Positions 36,205 through 46,709 of a stretch of 64,000 nt of DNA are shown here, piece by piece. Origin of the DNA: Kiritimatiellia bacterium (GTDB lineage Bacteria; Verrucomicrobiota; Kiritimatiellia; CAIVKH01); contig JANWZO010000001.1 in the NCBI GenBank assembly GCA_025054615.1, positions 79,499 through 143,498 on the forward strand, read 5' to 3'. A model generated the notes under the pieces. It was not told the origin of the DNA, ran no database searches, and saw only the letters and a program-made list of their open reading frames with translations. A program made the position numbers and the translations under genes. Each line of letters starts with the position of its first letter. Position 1 is the first letter of the stretch.

Positions 36205-37242
36205 TCAACAAATACGGGGCAGTTGCTCGCCGGTGAGCAGGTCGAGGACCCGTGTGGCCCCGATTTCGCTGGTCAACGTGAGGACGCCGCGCGGCTCTTC
36301 GGTGACCCGGCCGATGATGGACGCCGCCGTGCCCATGAGGGACAAGGCGCGAGGGGCATCCTCCGGCGCGACGATCGCGACAAAGCGCCCTTCGTTGGCC
36401 ACGTAAAGAGGATCGAGGCCGAGCATCTCACAGGCACCGCGAACCTCGTCGCGAACGGGGATCGCCCGGCCGTCGATGTGGATCCGAAGGCCGCGATCCC
36501 GCGCGATCTCGATCAAGGCCGCAGCCAGTCCGCCACGCGTGCAATCCCTCAAACAACGGACCGCGACGCCCGCCTCCAGGAGCGCCAGGGCCTCGGCGTG
36601 CACCGGCGCGCAATCGCTCTCCAGGGGCGACTCAAACCCAATCCCTTCCCGAGCGGCCATAATCGCCGTCCCATGCCGCCCAACATCGCCGTTGATTAGG
36701 ACGACATCGCCTGGCCGAATCTCGGCAGGACGTATCGGCGAAGGGGCGATGACCCGCCCCACTCCGGCGGTGTTGATGTACACGCCATCGCAACGACCGC
36801 GCTCGACGACTTTTATATCACCGGTCACGATCGAAATACCGGCGCGTCGTGCGGCGGCGGCCATGGAAGCGACGATGCGGCGAAGCGTATCCATCGGCAG
36901 GCCTTCCTCGAGGATAAATCCGGCGCTCAGTCCCAGTGGCCGCGCTCCGCACATTGCGAGGTCATTCACCGTACCGTTGACTGCGAGAGACCCGATATCG
37001 CCCCCTGGAAAGAAGAGTGGCCGAATCACGTAGGAGTCGGTGGTAAATGCGAGGGGTCCCGCGGCCGCCTCGAGTACAGCGCCATCGTGGCGCTGATCCA
37101 GATAGGGATTAGCAAATGCCGGTCGAAACACGTGCTCGATAAGATCCTGCATCAGGCGGCCTCCGCCCCCGTGCGCCAGAACGATCCGGGGATAATGGCG
37201 CAAAGGCAGCGGACACTCCGGCAACGGTTCAGGCGCGTTCAT
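36205..37242 (-). CDS. hypE: Hydrogenase maturation protein HypE
   Basis: Dehydrates the carbamoyl group that HypF places on its C-terminal Cys to give the CN ligands of [NiFe]-hydrogenase. 345 residues: [13 protein letters not shown] near the N-terminus, [47 protein letters not shown], and the C-terminal PRIC with the essential terminal Cys345. It follows hypD by 60 bp. No hydrogenase structural gene and no hypA, B, C or F is in the window, so it must serve an enzyme encoded elsewhere. Confidence 0.95.
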   Translation of the reverse strand: MNAPEPLPECPLPLRHYPRIVLAHGGGGRLMQDLIEHVFRPAFANPYLDQRHDGAVLEAAAGPLAFTTDSYVIRPLFFPGGDIGSLAVNGTVNDLAMCGARPLGLSAGFILEEGLPMDTLRRIVASMAAAARRAGISIVTGDIKVVERGRCDGVYINTAGVGRVIAPSPIRPAEIRPGDVVLINGDVGRHGTAIMAAREGIGFESPLESDCAPVHAEALALLEAGVAVRCLRDCTRGGLAAALIEIARDRGLRIHIDGRAIPVRDEVRGACEMLGLDPLYVANEGRFVAIVAPEDAPRALSLMGTAASIIGRVTEEPRGVLTLTSEIGATRVLDLLTGEQLPRIC

Positions 37243-37302
37243 GGCTGGCGAACAGCATCCGGACGATGCAGATTCGAGATCGCGCGTGTTCGGAATTGTG
37301 CA

Positions 37303-38403
37303 TCAAGTGGTCGAATTTACCGCACGGCGGTATCGATAGTACGCCGCGCAGGCTCCCTCCGAAGAAACCATCGTGGCCCCGAGCGGGGTTTCCGGAGTAC
37401 ACCGCGTGCCAAACGCGGGGCAATCCAGCGGCTTTTTTAGCCCCTGCATGATTAATCCGCTGATGCACTCCGTCGCCTCTTCGCGCGTGATAGAGGCGAC
37501 CCCGAACTTTGACTCCGCGTCATACATGCGATAAGGCTCCCGAAGCCGCAGACCGCTCCGCGGAATCTCACCGATGCCCCGCCACTTTCGATCCGCCACC
37601 TCGAAAATCTCGCGGATCAACGCCTGCGCCGGCCGGTTGCCCTCCGGTCGAACCGAGCGGGCGTACTGGTTCTCGACCTCGGCGCGGCCCTCCTCGAGTT
37701 GAGTCACGGCCATCAGGACCCCCTGAAGGATGTCGAGCGGTTCAAATCCGGTAACGACAATCGGCACACGGAAACGCTCGGCGAGAGGCTTGTATTCCTC
37801 GACGCCCATGATCGTGCAAACGTGCCCGGCGGCCAAAAACGCCTGAACGCGCGACCGCTGCGACGCCATCAGCGATTCGATCGCCGGGGGTACCAGGACA
37901 TGAGAGACCAGCAGCGAGAAGTTTTTCAATCCGCGCTGGTGGGCCTGCGCAACCGCCATGGCATTCGCCGGCGCCGTCGTCTCAAACCCCACTGCAAAAA
38001 AGACCACCTCCCGGTCCGGATTCGCCGCGGCCAGGCGTACCGCATCCAAAGGCGAATACACGATGCGCACGTCATGCCCGTCCGCTTTCGCCGACAGCAG
38101 ATCCCCGTTTGATCCCGGAACGCGCAACATATCGCCGAACGAACAAAAAATGACCCCTCGGCGCCGCGCGATCTCAATGGCTTTGTCGATAATCTCAACA
38201 GGGGTGACACACACGGGGCAACCGGGCCCATGGACGAGTTCGATGCCCGGCGGCAGAAGTTCGTCGATGCCAAATTTGATGATTGCGTGCGTCTGGCCGC
38301 CGCAGACCTCCATCAAGGTCCACGGGCGCGTGGCGACCCGGCGCAATTGGGCGGCCAATTTTTTTGCCCCCGCCGCATCGCGATATTCATCCAGGTATTT
38401 CAT
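37303..38403 (-). CDS. hypD: Hydrogenase maturation protein HypD
   Basis: Iron-sulfur protein that with HypC assembles the Fe(CN)2CO unit of [NiFe]-hydrogenase. 366 residues, normal length. Motifs are [11 protein letters not shown] (Cys34), [10 protein letters not shown] (Cys62 and Cys65), [11 protein letters not shown], and the C-terminal cluster ligands in [34 protein letters not shown] 38403 is directly preceded by GAGGAGG, unusually close. The 103 bp upstream hold no hypC-like gene, although hypC normally precedes hypD. Confidence 0.95.
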   Translation of the reverse strand: MKYLDEYRDAAGAKKLAAQLRRVATRPWTLMEVCGGQTHAIIKFGIDELLPPGIELVHGPGCPVCVTPVEIIDKAIEIARRRGVIFCSFGDMLRVPGSNGDLLSAKADGHDVRIVYSPLDAVRLAAANPDREVVFFAVGFETTAPANAMAVAQAHQRGLKNFSLLVSHVLVPPAIESLMASQRSRVQAFLAAGHVCTIMGVEEYKPLAERFRVPIVVTGFEPLDILQGVLMAVTQLEEGRAEVENQYARSVRPEGNRPAQALIREIFEVADRKWRGIGEIPRSGLRLREPYRMYDAESKFGVASITREEATECISGLIMQGLKKPLDCPAFGTRCTPETPLGATMVSSEGACAAYYRYRRAVNSTT

Positions 38404-38506
38404 CCTCCTCTAGCCGAGCGGTCAGTCGGGACCTCCGCGCTGACCGATACGTCGCCACAGGGAGGTCGCGTGAGACCGCCGCGGAGACAGCGCACCGCGG
38501 ACAAAC

Positions 38507-39730
38507 TCAAGCCTTCGCCACCTTGTAACCCTTGAGCCGCCCGATCTTGGGAAGCGGACCAACGATGGGCGCGACATATTTGATGAAGGCGGGTGTTACA
38601 TCGTTCGCGTCTGCATTGATCCATTCATCCGGCATGTGCCGTGTTTCTTTCGCCACCGCCTTCAGCTCGACGCGCTCAACCCATGTCTTATAGGTCTTGC
38701 CCGGCGCCCGTTTGATGGCCGTGGATCCGCTGTCAAATTCGCCGCCGCAGGCGAATTTGACTGCAGCCACGCCGACCATCCGGGCCTCCTTCGCATCGAC
38801 GGGACTGACCACACCGACGAAGGACCGCTGCAAATAGCCGAACGTGTCGGCGCGGACGCGGCTGATTTGGGCTTTCTCCCGAATTTCCTTCGCCAGCAGG
38901 TCCCCCAACGCTCCGGAGCCGGAAAGCTGAACGTTGCCGTGGCTGTCCACCTCCTTGATGAACTTCGACGCGATCGGCTCGCCGTTCTCGTCCGCGATGC
39001 CCTCGGAGACGGCCACGACGCATCGACCGAGCTTCTCATAGACGGCCTTCACGTCCGCGACGAATTTTTCCATCGAGAAGGGACGTTCGGGCAGGTAGAT
39101 AAGATGGGGGCCGTCATCCGGATACTGCCGGGCCAGCGCGGATGCGGCCGTGAGGAATCCCGCGTGGCGGCCCATGACCACGTTGATTTTCACGCCCGGG
39201 AGCGCGCGGTTGTCCAAGTTGTCGCCCATGAAGGCCTGCGCGACGAACTTGGCCGCGCTGCCGAAGCCGGGGGTGTGATCGTTTTCGCGCAGGTCATTGT
39301 CGATTGTCTTGCAAATATGGAAGCACTTCATCTTGAAGCCTGCCGCGAGCGCAGCCTCGTTGATGATGTGCGTGGTCTCGGCACTATCATTTCCGCCGAT
39401 GTAGAAGAAATAGCGCACATCGTATTTCTGCAGAACTTCGAAGACCTTTTGGCAATCCTCGGGCGTCGGTTTCTTGCGGACGGACCCTAGGGCGGATGAA
39501 GGCGTTTGCGCGACCAGTTCCAGCGTCTCCCTCGATTCCCGACCGAGGTCGATCAGATTCTCGTCCAAAATCCCTTTCAGACCGTGCAAAGATCCGTAGA
39601 TTTTTTTGATTTCTTTGTGTTTCTTCGCCTCGAGGATCGCGCCGACGAGGCTCTGGTTGATGACGACGGTGGGGCCGCCGCTCTGGGCGATGATCATGTT
39701 GCCGACTAATTTTTCTTTCTTTGCAGGCAT
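38507..39730 (-). CDS. pfp: Diphosphate-dependent 6-phosphofructokinase (PPi type)
   Basis: 407 residues of the phosphofructokinase superfamily, about 85 longer than bacterial ATP-PFK. Motifs are AQSGGPTVVINQSL at the N-terminus, YFFYIGGNDSAETTH (ATP enzymes have a GGDGS-type loop), CKTIDNDL and MGRHAGFLTA. The Lys in KTIDND, in place of the Gly of ATP-PFK, is the established marker for pyrophosphate as phosphoryl donor. The reaction is reversible and could run in glycolysis or gluconeogenesis. I choose ATG 39730 because CGGAG lies eight bases upstream; an ATG two codons earlier is directly against that site. Confidence 0.85.
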   Translation of the reverse strand: MPAKKEKLVGNMIIAQSGGPTVVINQSLVGAILEAKKHKEIKKIYGSLHGLKGILDENLIDLGRESRETLELVAQTPSSALGSVRKKPTPEDCQKVFEVLQKYDVRYFFYIGGNDSAETTHIINEAALAAGFKMKCFHICKTIDNDLRENDHTPGFGSAAKFVAQAFMGDNLDNRALPGVKINVVMGRHAGFLTAASALARQYPDDGPHLIYLPERPFSMEKFVADVKAVYEKLGRCVVAVSEGIADENGEPIASKFIKEVDSHGNVQLSGSGALGDLLAKEIREKAQISRVRADTFGYLQRSFVGVVSPVDAKEARMVGVAAVKFACGGEFDSGSTAIKRAPGKTYKTWVERVELKAVAKETRHMPDEWINADANDVTPAFIKYVAPIVGPLPKIGRLKGYKVAKA

Positions 39731-39899
39731 GGGCATTCTCCGAATCGAAACCGTTGTCTTTGCCTCCTATGGAATGCGCCAACCCGGCGCCCTGCACAGG
39801 GAGGACGACCAAAGGGGACTCTAATCAATATCGGCCCGCTGGCAAGACCTCTTCGATGTGGCCGCTCGCCGCGTCCGTATGAAGCGCCGTTGGCGCGGT

Positions 39900-41726
39900 T
39901 CAATCGGGCTCTTCGGCGCGCTGGGCAGCTCGCTTCCGCTGGGTGGCGTTGAGGATTTTCTTGCGCAGCCGGATGCTTTTGGGGGTGGCTTCGACGTATT
40001 CATCCGCCGCGATGTATTCGATCGCGTGCTCCAGCGAAAAAACTCGGGGTGGTTCCAGCATGATGCCCTTGCCCTCGCCGTGGCTGCGAATGTTGGTCAG
40101 GTGCTTTTCCTTCGTGGGATTGACGGCGATGTCTTCCGCACGCGGGTTTTCTCCGACAATCATTCCCTCGTAGACCAGGTCCCCGGGCTTGATAAACAGC
40201 CGCCCGCGCTCCTGGAGCGAATCCAAGGCGTAGGCGGTGGCGACACCGTTGTCCATGGAAACCAGCGTGCCGGTCAGGCGGCCCTGAATGGGCCCGCAAT
40301 GCGGGCCGTATTCCTTGAAGAGGTGGCTCATGACGGCCCGCCCGCCGGTGAGATTGACGAGATCGGTTTCAAATCCGATCAGGCCGCGGGTCGGGATGGT
40401 CGCTTCGATTTGAACGCGGTCGCCGTGGTGGTGCATGTTGGCAATCTGGGCCCGCCGGCCAGCAAGATTTTGAAGAATGTCCCCGAGTCGATCCTGGGGG
40501 GTGTCGACCCAAAGCGTTTCATAGGGCTCCAGCTTTTTGCCGTCGGGGCCACGCCGCAAGATGACCTCTGGCCGCGATACCAGAAGCTCGAATCCTTCCC
40601 GGCGCATCTGCTCCGCGAGAATGGCGATCTGCAGCTCGCCGCGCGCGCTGACCAGGAAGACATTGGGAGCGTCTGTGTCTTCGACCTTCAGCGAAATGTT
40701 CGTGCGCGTTTCGCGATATAGCCGCTCGCGGAGCTGGCGGGAGGTGAGGTACTTCCCCTCCCGGCCGGCCAGGGGCCCGTCATTGACACAAATTTGCATT
40801 TGGACGGTCGGCGGGTCGATCTCAACAAACGGCAGCGGTTCGCGGTCCTCCCGATCGCAAAGGGTCTCGCCGATTTCCAACTCCTCGAACCCTGCAATCC
40901 CGACGATGTTGCCGGCCTCGCCAATCACAGATTCGGAAGTTCGGATTCCGCTGAATTCAAAGACTTTGGTGACGGTCGCGCGCTCGCGCCGGCCGTCCTT
41001 GTGGATGCAGACGATCGAGTCGCCGGCGCGAACCGTACCTGAAAGGATACGGCCGATCGCGATCCGACCTACGTAATCGTTCCAATCAAGGTTGCTGATT
41101 AGCATAAGAAACGGCGCCAGCGGGTCGCCAGGCGGCGGTGGAATGTGCTCAACGATGGCATCCAGCAGCGGCGCCATGCCGACACGGGGATCGTCGAGGG
41201 ACTTCAGGGCATACCCATCACGGGCGCTTGCATAGATAAAGGGGCAATTGAACTGCTCCTCATTGGCGTGTAGGTCCAAGAGCAGCTCCAGAACCTGGTC
41301 ATGAACACGGTGCGGGTCCGCATGTTCACGGTCGATTTTGTTGATAACCACGATGGGTTTGAGGCCGTGGTGCAGGGCCTTTTGCAGAACGAACCGGGTC
41401 TGCGCCTGCGGGCCATCGACCGCGTCGACGAGGAGCAACACGCCATCCACCATCTTCATGATGCGCTCGACTTCCCCACCGAAATCGGCATGGCCGGGCG
41501 TGTCGACGAGGTTGATCGTGTAGTTCCGCCAATGAATGGACGCATTTTTCGCGCGGATGGTAATCCCCTTCTCACGCTCCAGCTCCAGAGAATCCATTGC
41601 GCGCTCCTCGACCTCTTCCCGTTCGGAGAACGCGCCGCCAGCACGCAATAACTGGTCGACCAGCGTGGTTTTGCCATGGTCAACATGTGCGATGATGGCC
41701 ACGTTCCTGTAGCGCTGGGTACTCAT
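39900..41726 (-). CDS. typA: Ribosome-associated GTPase TypA/BipA
   Basis: 608 residues, normal length. Translational GTPase of the EF-G family used in ribosome assembly and stress adaptation. The G motifs are AHVDHGKTT (P-loop), [11 protein letters not shown] (G3) and NKIDRE (G4); [10 protein letters not shown] is the switch region. The C-terminal region carries the BipA-specific [17 protein letters not shown] and [18 protein letters not shown] segments. Start ATG 41726 ([12 protein letters not shown]) gives the conserved N-terminus; upstream in-frame sequence is not conserved. A hairpin GCGCC-GTT-GGCGC (39884-39896) follows the stop but has no U-tract. Confidence 0.95.
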   Translation of the reverse strand: MSTQRYRNVAIIAHVDHGKTTLVDQLLRAGGAFSEREEVEERAMDSLELEREKGITIRAKNASIHWRNYTINLVDTPGHADFGGEVERIMKMVDGVLLLVDAVDGPQAQTRFVLQKALHHGLKPIVVINKIDREHADPHRVHDQVLELLLDLHANEEQFNCPFIYASARDGYALKSLDDPRVGMAPLLDAIVEHIPPPPGDPLAPFLMLISNLDWNDYVGRIAIGRILSGTVRAGDSIVCIHKDGRRERATVTKVFEFSGIRTSESVIGEAGNIVGIAGFEELEIGETLCDREDREPLPFVEIDPPTVQMQICVNDGPLAGREGKYLTSRQLRERLYRETRTNISLKVEDTDAPNVFLVSARGELQIAILAEQMRREGFELLVSRPEVILRRGPDGKKLEPYETLWVDTPQDRLGDILQNLAGRRAQIANMHHHGDRVQIEATIPTRGLIGFETDLVNLTGGRAVMSHLFKEYGPHCGPIQGRLTGTLVSMDNGVATAYALDSLQERGRLFIKPGDLVYEGMIVGENPRAEDIAVNPTKEKHLTNIRSHGEGKGIMLEPPRVFSLEHAIEYIAADEYVEATPKSIRLRKKILNATQRKRAAQRAEEPD

Positions 41727-41820
41727 GGGGAGCGCAGGAGTGTACTGCGGCACGGCCGGTTGGCAAGCCGGCCCGCGCACCAAACTCCGATGACCTGCCC
41801 GCCGGCCGGATTGCAGTGGC

Positions 41821-42780
41821 TCAATTCGGGCGCATGCGTTTGAGGAGGAGCCCTGCGGCAAGGACCGCGCAGATCGCCAGAGTTGTCAGAAGGAGAAGCT
41901 GGGCGTATTCGCGCAAGTCAGCGCCAACCCGATGCGGATTTTCCTCCCGCGGCCCGATCGCCGAGTGAAGCGCCGCGGCAAGCTGGCCCTTCGACAGTCG
42001 ATGCTTCAGATCATGGATCGGGAAACCTGGAGCATCCGATCCGTAATAAACCCACAGGCGGCCGTTGCGCGACGGCTGGAAGTACAGATAGTGGACATGT
42101 GTCTGCGCGCGAATCGCTTCGAGCGCCGGCTGCTCTCCCCCCTCAGACGTCTCGAGATGCAGCTTCAGGTATCGGACGGCCGCGTCCCCCAAGCCGACTG
42201 GCGGCCAGGCGCCGTGTTCAAGATTTGACCAGTTGGTTTCCGTTATCAGCCGCCAGTTGTTCGTCAGAGTTTTCCGGCCATAAACGCGGATTGCAGCCCT
42301 GGCAGCCGGGCCGTCCAATTCGAGCAGCAGATGATGAAGCGGCGCACCGGGAGTTCCGACCTCCCAATATGTCGCCTGGTCGTCCAAATCGGGCGGCGTC
42401 TCTTCCGGCAAGTTGACCGCCCGCAGCGGCAGATCAATGAGTTCGTTCAGGCCCGACTCGAAATCGATGAAAAACGGGACATCTTCGCCGTTTTCGTCGA
42501 TCAGCCGGAGATCGGCCGGAAAGGCGCGGCTGCCGTCGAACAGATGGAGCGGCACCATCGCACGGTACAGAGAACCGCTGACCACCGGCTCAAGGATCGG
42601 CGCCCTCCATTTATAGATGGAAGGGTCCGGCGCGGCGATGGCCGGCACGACGATGGATGCGCAAAGCGAGATCCCCAAAAAAGCAGCCCGCACCCGCGCC
42701 CCGACTCCGAACGCCAGGCAGGCCGGCACTCGGTTTCCCTTAGACGAAAGGCGAGCTTCAACGGGAAAAGCAACGCGCAT
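41821..42780 (-). CDS. Exported, C-terminally anchored protein (DUF3999-like)
   Basis: 319 residues. A signal peptide of about 50 residues (hydrophobic core 33-47, ending AIAA), then a long extracytoplasmic part (YKWRAPILEPVVSGSLYRAMVPLHLFDGSRAFPADLRLIDENGEDVPFF) and a single membrane helix at about 295-313 with a positively charged end (LLKRMRPN). The layout, and the way it begins with a strand pair that pairs an input with 'DENGEDVPFF', recall DUF3999, a family of inner-membrane proteins of unknown function; the match is by eye and uncertain. It starts 9 bp after the stop of the 1262-residue secreted protein, so the two may be made together. Confidence 0.6.
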   Translation of the reverse strand: MRVAFPVEARLSSKGNRVPACLAFGVGARVRAAFLGISLCASIVVPAIAAPDPSIYKWRAPILEPVVSGSLYRAMVPLHLFDGSRAFPADLRLIDENGEDVPFFIDFESGLNELIDLPLRAVNLPEETPPDLDDQATYWEVGTPGAPLHHLLLELDGPAARAAIRVYGRKTLTNNWRLITETNWSNLEHGAWPPVGLGDAAVRYLKLHLETSEGGEQPALEAIRAQTHVHYLYFQPSRNGRLWVYYGSDAPGFPIHDLKHRLSKGQLAAALHSAIGPREENPHRVGADLREYAQLLLLTTLAICAVLAAGLLLKRMRPN

Positions 42781-42789
42781 GGAGCATCG

Positions 42790-45700
42790 TCATGGATGCG
42801 TGTATCGGAGGCGCAGGAACCAGTTGGTTTGCGCAGGGAGCGAGAACCAAATCGTGTTCGTGCCGCCCGAGAACGTCACGTTGTAAGGCGTGATCGGAGT
42901 CCAGACGGCGGGTTCCAGCGACGTTGTGAAGAACGGCGCCACATTCCAGGCGTTGGAATTGCCCGCGGCGATGACCGTGATATTCGTCCCCAGGATAATC
43001 CGTTGGATCCAGGCGTCCGGCGGGGGCAGGTTTGTCGGAGGCGTAGAGCCGAAAGTCTGATTGATGTTGGCATATCCCGGCGTCCGGCCGCCGGGGAAGT
43101 TGGTCCATGCAAAACCAGCGTAGTTCGTGGCCATTCCCGTCAAGCCGATGCTTTCGAACTGATCCCACCCATCGTCGTAGACGGGGACTTGGCTGAAGCC
43201 CGAAATCGGGCCGCCTATGCTGATTGCGTGCTCGAGGCCTCCGCCCTCGTTTAGCAGGCGAATACCAAAGTAATAGAATGCCCCGATCCGGTCGTTCAAC
43301 GTCATGTTGCGGTTCGGCACATCGTCCGTCCCGAGAACCCAAAATCCGAACGGAAACGCGTTCGTGTTGAGCGCGTGGCCGTCGGGGATGACGTACTTGT
43401 ATTGGACCGTATCAAGGAATCCCGTCGATGTCGTGACGATTTCGATGGACCAGCCCGACAAGTTGAACAGCGCGGGCCCGGCCAGCTCGATAAACTCGTT
43501 CTCGAAATCGGGCGCATGTCGGACTTCATTGATCCACACCTGGCCGGGTTTCGCGCGAGGCACCGCAAAGAAGGCGGGCGCGTTGCTTCCGCCGGGCGGG
43601 AAGAAACGCGGCGAAGTCGCCTCCGAACCGGGACCGCTGAATTGCGCTCGGATGAAGTACTGGACAACCGTACCGGTCGGATAGGGACCCAGCGTCGTTG
43701 TCGTCTGATATTCGGAAAAATTCGTCACGGCCATCGCCAGCGGCGTGAAGGCGCCATTGGTTCCGACTCGGAAAAACGCGGTCATGTTCGTGAGCTGGGC
43801 GCCATATACAGGCGAGACGACTGCCCAGAGTCTCACCGCGTCATTCGTAAATGGCGCCGCCGGGGTGTGGTAACCGGAAACGGCGACATCAGCGGGCAGC
43901 TGCGGATATCCGATAGAAATTTCGTCGATCAGCGCGCGGCCGGCGCCTGCCGTATGCAGAATACGCACGGAGGCGGGCCCGGGCACATTCAAGAGGCGCT
44001 GGAACAAAAGATAGCTGGGCGCATCGTTCGCGACGGTGATGTTGGTCACGACGATCCAAGTGACCCCGGCGTTTGTCGAATACTGAAGCTGCAGCGTAGG
44101 CGCCGTGTCGGAAGGCCATTTCGCATATCGGAACGAGACAACGCCGATCCCGTCCTGGAGCATGGGAGAAACGATGAAGTTGCCTGCGCCTACATTTAGG
44201 CGCAGGCTTTTCCCCGCATATGCATTATCCGGGTGGACCATGGCATTCGTTATGACCCAGCCTCGGAAGATATGAACTCCGTTTGAGTAGCCGCTTTTCT
44301 CTGGCCAATCCTCGAAGTCCTGCGTCCGCGACTCGAAGGGAATGCCAATTTCGATGTCATCGATAAGCAAATCCTGCGGTGGCTGCCCCCCAAAAACGAC
44401 GCCCTGAACCGCGACGTCGTCTAGCGCGATGTTTCCGCTGGCCTTTAGCGTGTAGACGAATCGCAACTTGGATAGATTCGTAGACAAAGGAATCGTGTAG
44501 GTCGCGGCGCCGGAAATCGCGGTGAAGGTTTGAACCGTTGTCCAGCTCGACCCGACCAGCCCCAACACATCGAACCGATAACTGCCCGACAACGACTGGT
44601 TGCGCATCCAAAATTGAAGATTTGTCGGATTCACCAGCGAAGGCGTTTCGATGAAATCCCCTGTGTCGTCGAAACGAATCGATGGCGGTGACTGACCAGA
44701 GCTGGATGCCGTTGTATAAACGCCAACTCCTGAAAAAACCCAGCCGGGCGGCGCCGTCGGCGCGCTGTCAAACCCTTCCTGGATCAGCAGGGATGAAAAG
44801 GTGCCGGATGGAGTAGAGGTGCTGGCATTTACAAGCCGCACATACCTAGGTTGTGTCTGATAAAAGTAAAGGGAATACGGCTCCCAGGAGATGTGCGAGA
44901 GATTTGAGATTCCGGCAATTGTCGTCCATACGGACCCATCAATGGACTCCTGGACGTGCAGCTCAGCCGGCGCGCCACCATGGGAACCCCTCGCCAACTG
45001 GAAAGATATTTCGCCATATCCATTGGAGAAGAGCGGCGAGCGGATGAAGTTAAACTGGTTTGACCGACCGGGCAGCCGAGCGCTTGGCGCGACGAAGGCC
45101 CCGGCATAAATCATGGCGCCAGTGTTTAGCTGCCATCCGTTTAACTCACGGAAACCGGCGTTGGTCCACGCGGCGTTCGTCCATGCGGAAAAATCCTGGA
45201 ATCGAAGGTCTGGCGACGATTCCGAAATTTGGATGTTATCCAGAAGCAAGGAATTCGTCCCCGCAAGAACGCGGACCTCGAGATACTTTTGGGCCGGATC
45301 GTTGATATTCACCGAAAATGTCTGAAAATTTTGGTTTGCAATATTTATTAGCAAGGCGACGGCGCTGAAGTTCACGCCATCCGGGCTCAGGCGGACCTCC
45401 GCAGACAAATTGTCTGTCGGATCGTTGTTGGGGTCATTGAAGCTTGTTCGATAGACGAACGAGACGCGGCCGATTCCCTGGTCAAAGCGGGGGCTCCGAA
45501 TGGATCCGCCGTTGCGCAGCGCGAGGGAGGGCGGATCATACGCGAGGTTCGTTTGCGCCACCATGTGGGCATTGGTGGCGACCCACCCTCCTCGTACAAG
45601 AGTGCCCGTTCGATTGAACGTCCAGCTCGAGAAGAACTGGGCCGGCCGCGGGACCGGCCGCATGAATACGTCGTCGATCTGGAGGGATCCTTTCGGACCG

Positions 45701-46578
45701 GCCCCGCTGACGTCTACGACCACCCTCGCCCATGCCGCGTTGGACGGGGCGGCAGCCCGGAATCTAACCTGATTCCAGTTTTCAGCGACAAACGGGATGT
45801 TCGTCGACGATTCTGCAAGTAACGGTCCGAACTGCGGACCGTAGAATTCGATTTTAAGTCGCTGCACAGAGGCGGTCCAAGGCCCGTAATTCGTATTGCT
45901 CGACCCGTCCATCCAGAACCATGCGGAGGCTTCGTAATCGAAATCGCGTCCTCCCGGGGCGTCCTGCCAAATGCCGCCGAAGGCGGGTCCGATGTACTGA
46001 AGGTGGAAGGGACTCACATAACGCCAATCCCGACGACCCGTGTTTCCCCACCAGCCGCCGTAAGTCATCGCCGGTCGATAATTCCACGCGAACGAAAGAC
46101 CGTTATCACCGAGGTCGGCCAGTTCGAAGGTTCCGTTTCGGATCAGATTGCCGCCGGCGGGTCCGTCATACATGGGCGTCAAGTAGCGGACCTCGTACAC
46201 CTTGGACAACTCATGGAAACGAAAGCGGTAATAGCCCTCAATAACGTTTGTGAAGGTGATATCCGCGCCAAACACATTGGTGAGATTGGCCGTCCCCGTC
46301 AGGACACCATACAGGGGAATCGAGGAGGTCACGGCGGCGCCCCAGTCGGTTCCCCATGCGCCGTTAGGCACGAACTTGAATCGGTTGGCCGACCGATCGC
46401 CGATGAAGAAAACCCCTTCCCAGACATGATTGGAAATCAAATAGAGGTTGTTTGCGCCGGGATTCCAACCCTGCCATTCACCGGCCACTGTCATCGACGA
46501 GTAGATTGAGGTCTGAGCCTGAGAAAGCCCGACTGGCAACAGCGTTCCGATCGCAAGGATTAGCAGGCATCGCCGCAT
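42790..46578 (-). CDS. Large secreted multidomain protein with lamin-tail-like domain
   Basis: 1262 residues. Signal peptide about 1-22 (LSQAQ). Residues 24-135 resemble a starch-binding E-set domain (YSSMTVAGEWQGWNPGANN, then FKFVPNGAWGTDWG and GYYRFRFH). Residues 144-308 match the N-terminal module of the GH26 protein, with APSNAAWAR at 277-285. Several more beta-sandwich segments of about 150 residues follow, each ending in a DNIQI, DDIEI or DEISI strand. A lamin-tail-like domain lies near 1013 (VWINEVRHAPDFENEFIELAG). No catalytic motif is seen, and there is no barrel, anchor or sorting signal. Start ATG 46578 is preceded by a GTGGT-C-ACCAC inverted repeat. It lies downstream of the pseudopilin genes and is a plausible substrate of that system. 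Confidence 0.75.
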   Translation of the reverse strand: MRRCLLILAIGTLLPVGLSQAQTSIYSSMTVAGEWQGWNPGANNLYLISNHVWEGVFFIGDRSANRFKFVPNGAWGTDWGAAVTSSIPLYGVLTGTANLTNVFGADITFTNVIEGYYRFRFHELSKVYEVRYLTPMYDGPAGGNLIRNGTFELADLGDNGLSFAWNYRPAMTYGGWWGNTGRRDWRYVSPFHLQYIGPAFGGIWQDAPGGRDFDYEASAWFWMDGSSNTNYGPWTASVQRLKIEFYGPQFGPLLAESSTNIPFVAENWNQVRFRAAAPSNAAWARVVVDVSGAGPKGSLQIDDVFMRPVPRPAQFFSSWTFNRTGTLVRGGWVATNAHMVAQTNLAYDPPSLALRNGGSIRSPRFDQGIGRVSFVYRTSFNDPNNDPTDNLSAEVRLSPDGVNFSAVALLINIANQNFQTFSVNINDPAQKYLEVRVLAGTNSLLLDNIQISESSPDLRFQDFSAWTNAAWTNAGFRELNGWQLNTGAMIYAGAFVAPSARLPGRSNQFNFIRSPLFSNGYGEISFQLARGSHGGAPAELHVQESIDGSVWTTIAGISNLSHISWEPYSLYFYQTQPRYVRLVNASTSTPSGTFSSLLIQEGFDSAPTAPPGWVFSGVGVYTTASSSGQSPPSIRFDDTGDFIETPSLVNPTNLQFWMRNQSLSGSYRFDVLGLVGSSWTTVQTFTAISGAATYTIPLSTNLSKLRFVYTLKASGNIALDDVAVQGVVFGGQPPQDLLIDDIEIGIPFESRTQDFEDWPEKSGYSNGVHIFRGWVITNAMVHPDNAYAGKSLRLNVGAGNFIVSPMLQDGIGVVSFRYAKWPSDTAPTLQLQYSTNAGVTWIVVTNITVANDAPSYLLFQRLLNVPGPASVRILHTAGAGRALIDEISIGYPQLPADVAVSGYHTPAAPFTNDAVRLWAVVSPVYGAQLTNMTAFFRVGTNGAFTPLAMAVTNFSEYQTTTTLGPYPTGTVVQYFIRAQFSGPGSEATSPRFFPPGGSNAPAFFAVPRAKPGQVWINEVRHAPDFENEFIELAGPALFNLSGWSIEIVTTSTGFLDTVQYKYVIPDGHALNTNAFPFGFWVLGTDDVPNRNMTLNDRIGAFYYFGIRLLNEGGGLEHAISIGGPISGFSQVPVYDDGWDQFESIGLTGMATNYAGFAWTNFPGGRTPGYANINQTFGSTPPTNLPPPDAWIQRIILGTNITVIAAGNSNAWNVAPFFTTSLEPAVWTPITPYNVTFSGGTNTIWFSLPAQTNWFLRLRYTHP

Positions 46579-46709
46579 CGTGGTCACCACTTGATTAAAG
46601 TACACTGGAGAAAGACCTTTGCGAATGGTCAGACCGCTGATTGACCCGTTCGATTCCGACAGCCGGGGCTCTGGCGAGAACCGACGCGAAGGAACCTCCC
46701 CGCCACTTG

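Noticed and set aside
38404..38506. A missed hypC gene upstream of hypD
   Set aside because: 103 bases are too short for HypC and contain no reading frame with the N-terminal Met-Cys motif.
39760..39774. TTGCCTCCTATGGAA upstream of pfp as a further palindrome-array site
   Set aside because: Only the right half matches, and no partner lies at 16 or 31-32 bp.
39884..39896. GCGCC-GTT-GGCGC hairpin after typA as a terminator
   Set aside because: Five-base stem without a following U-tract on the minus strand; noted under typA only.
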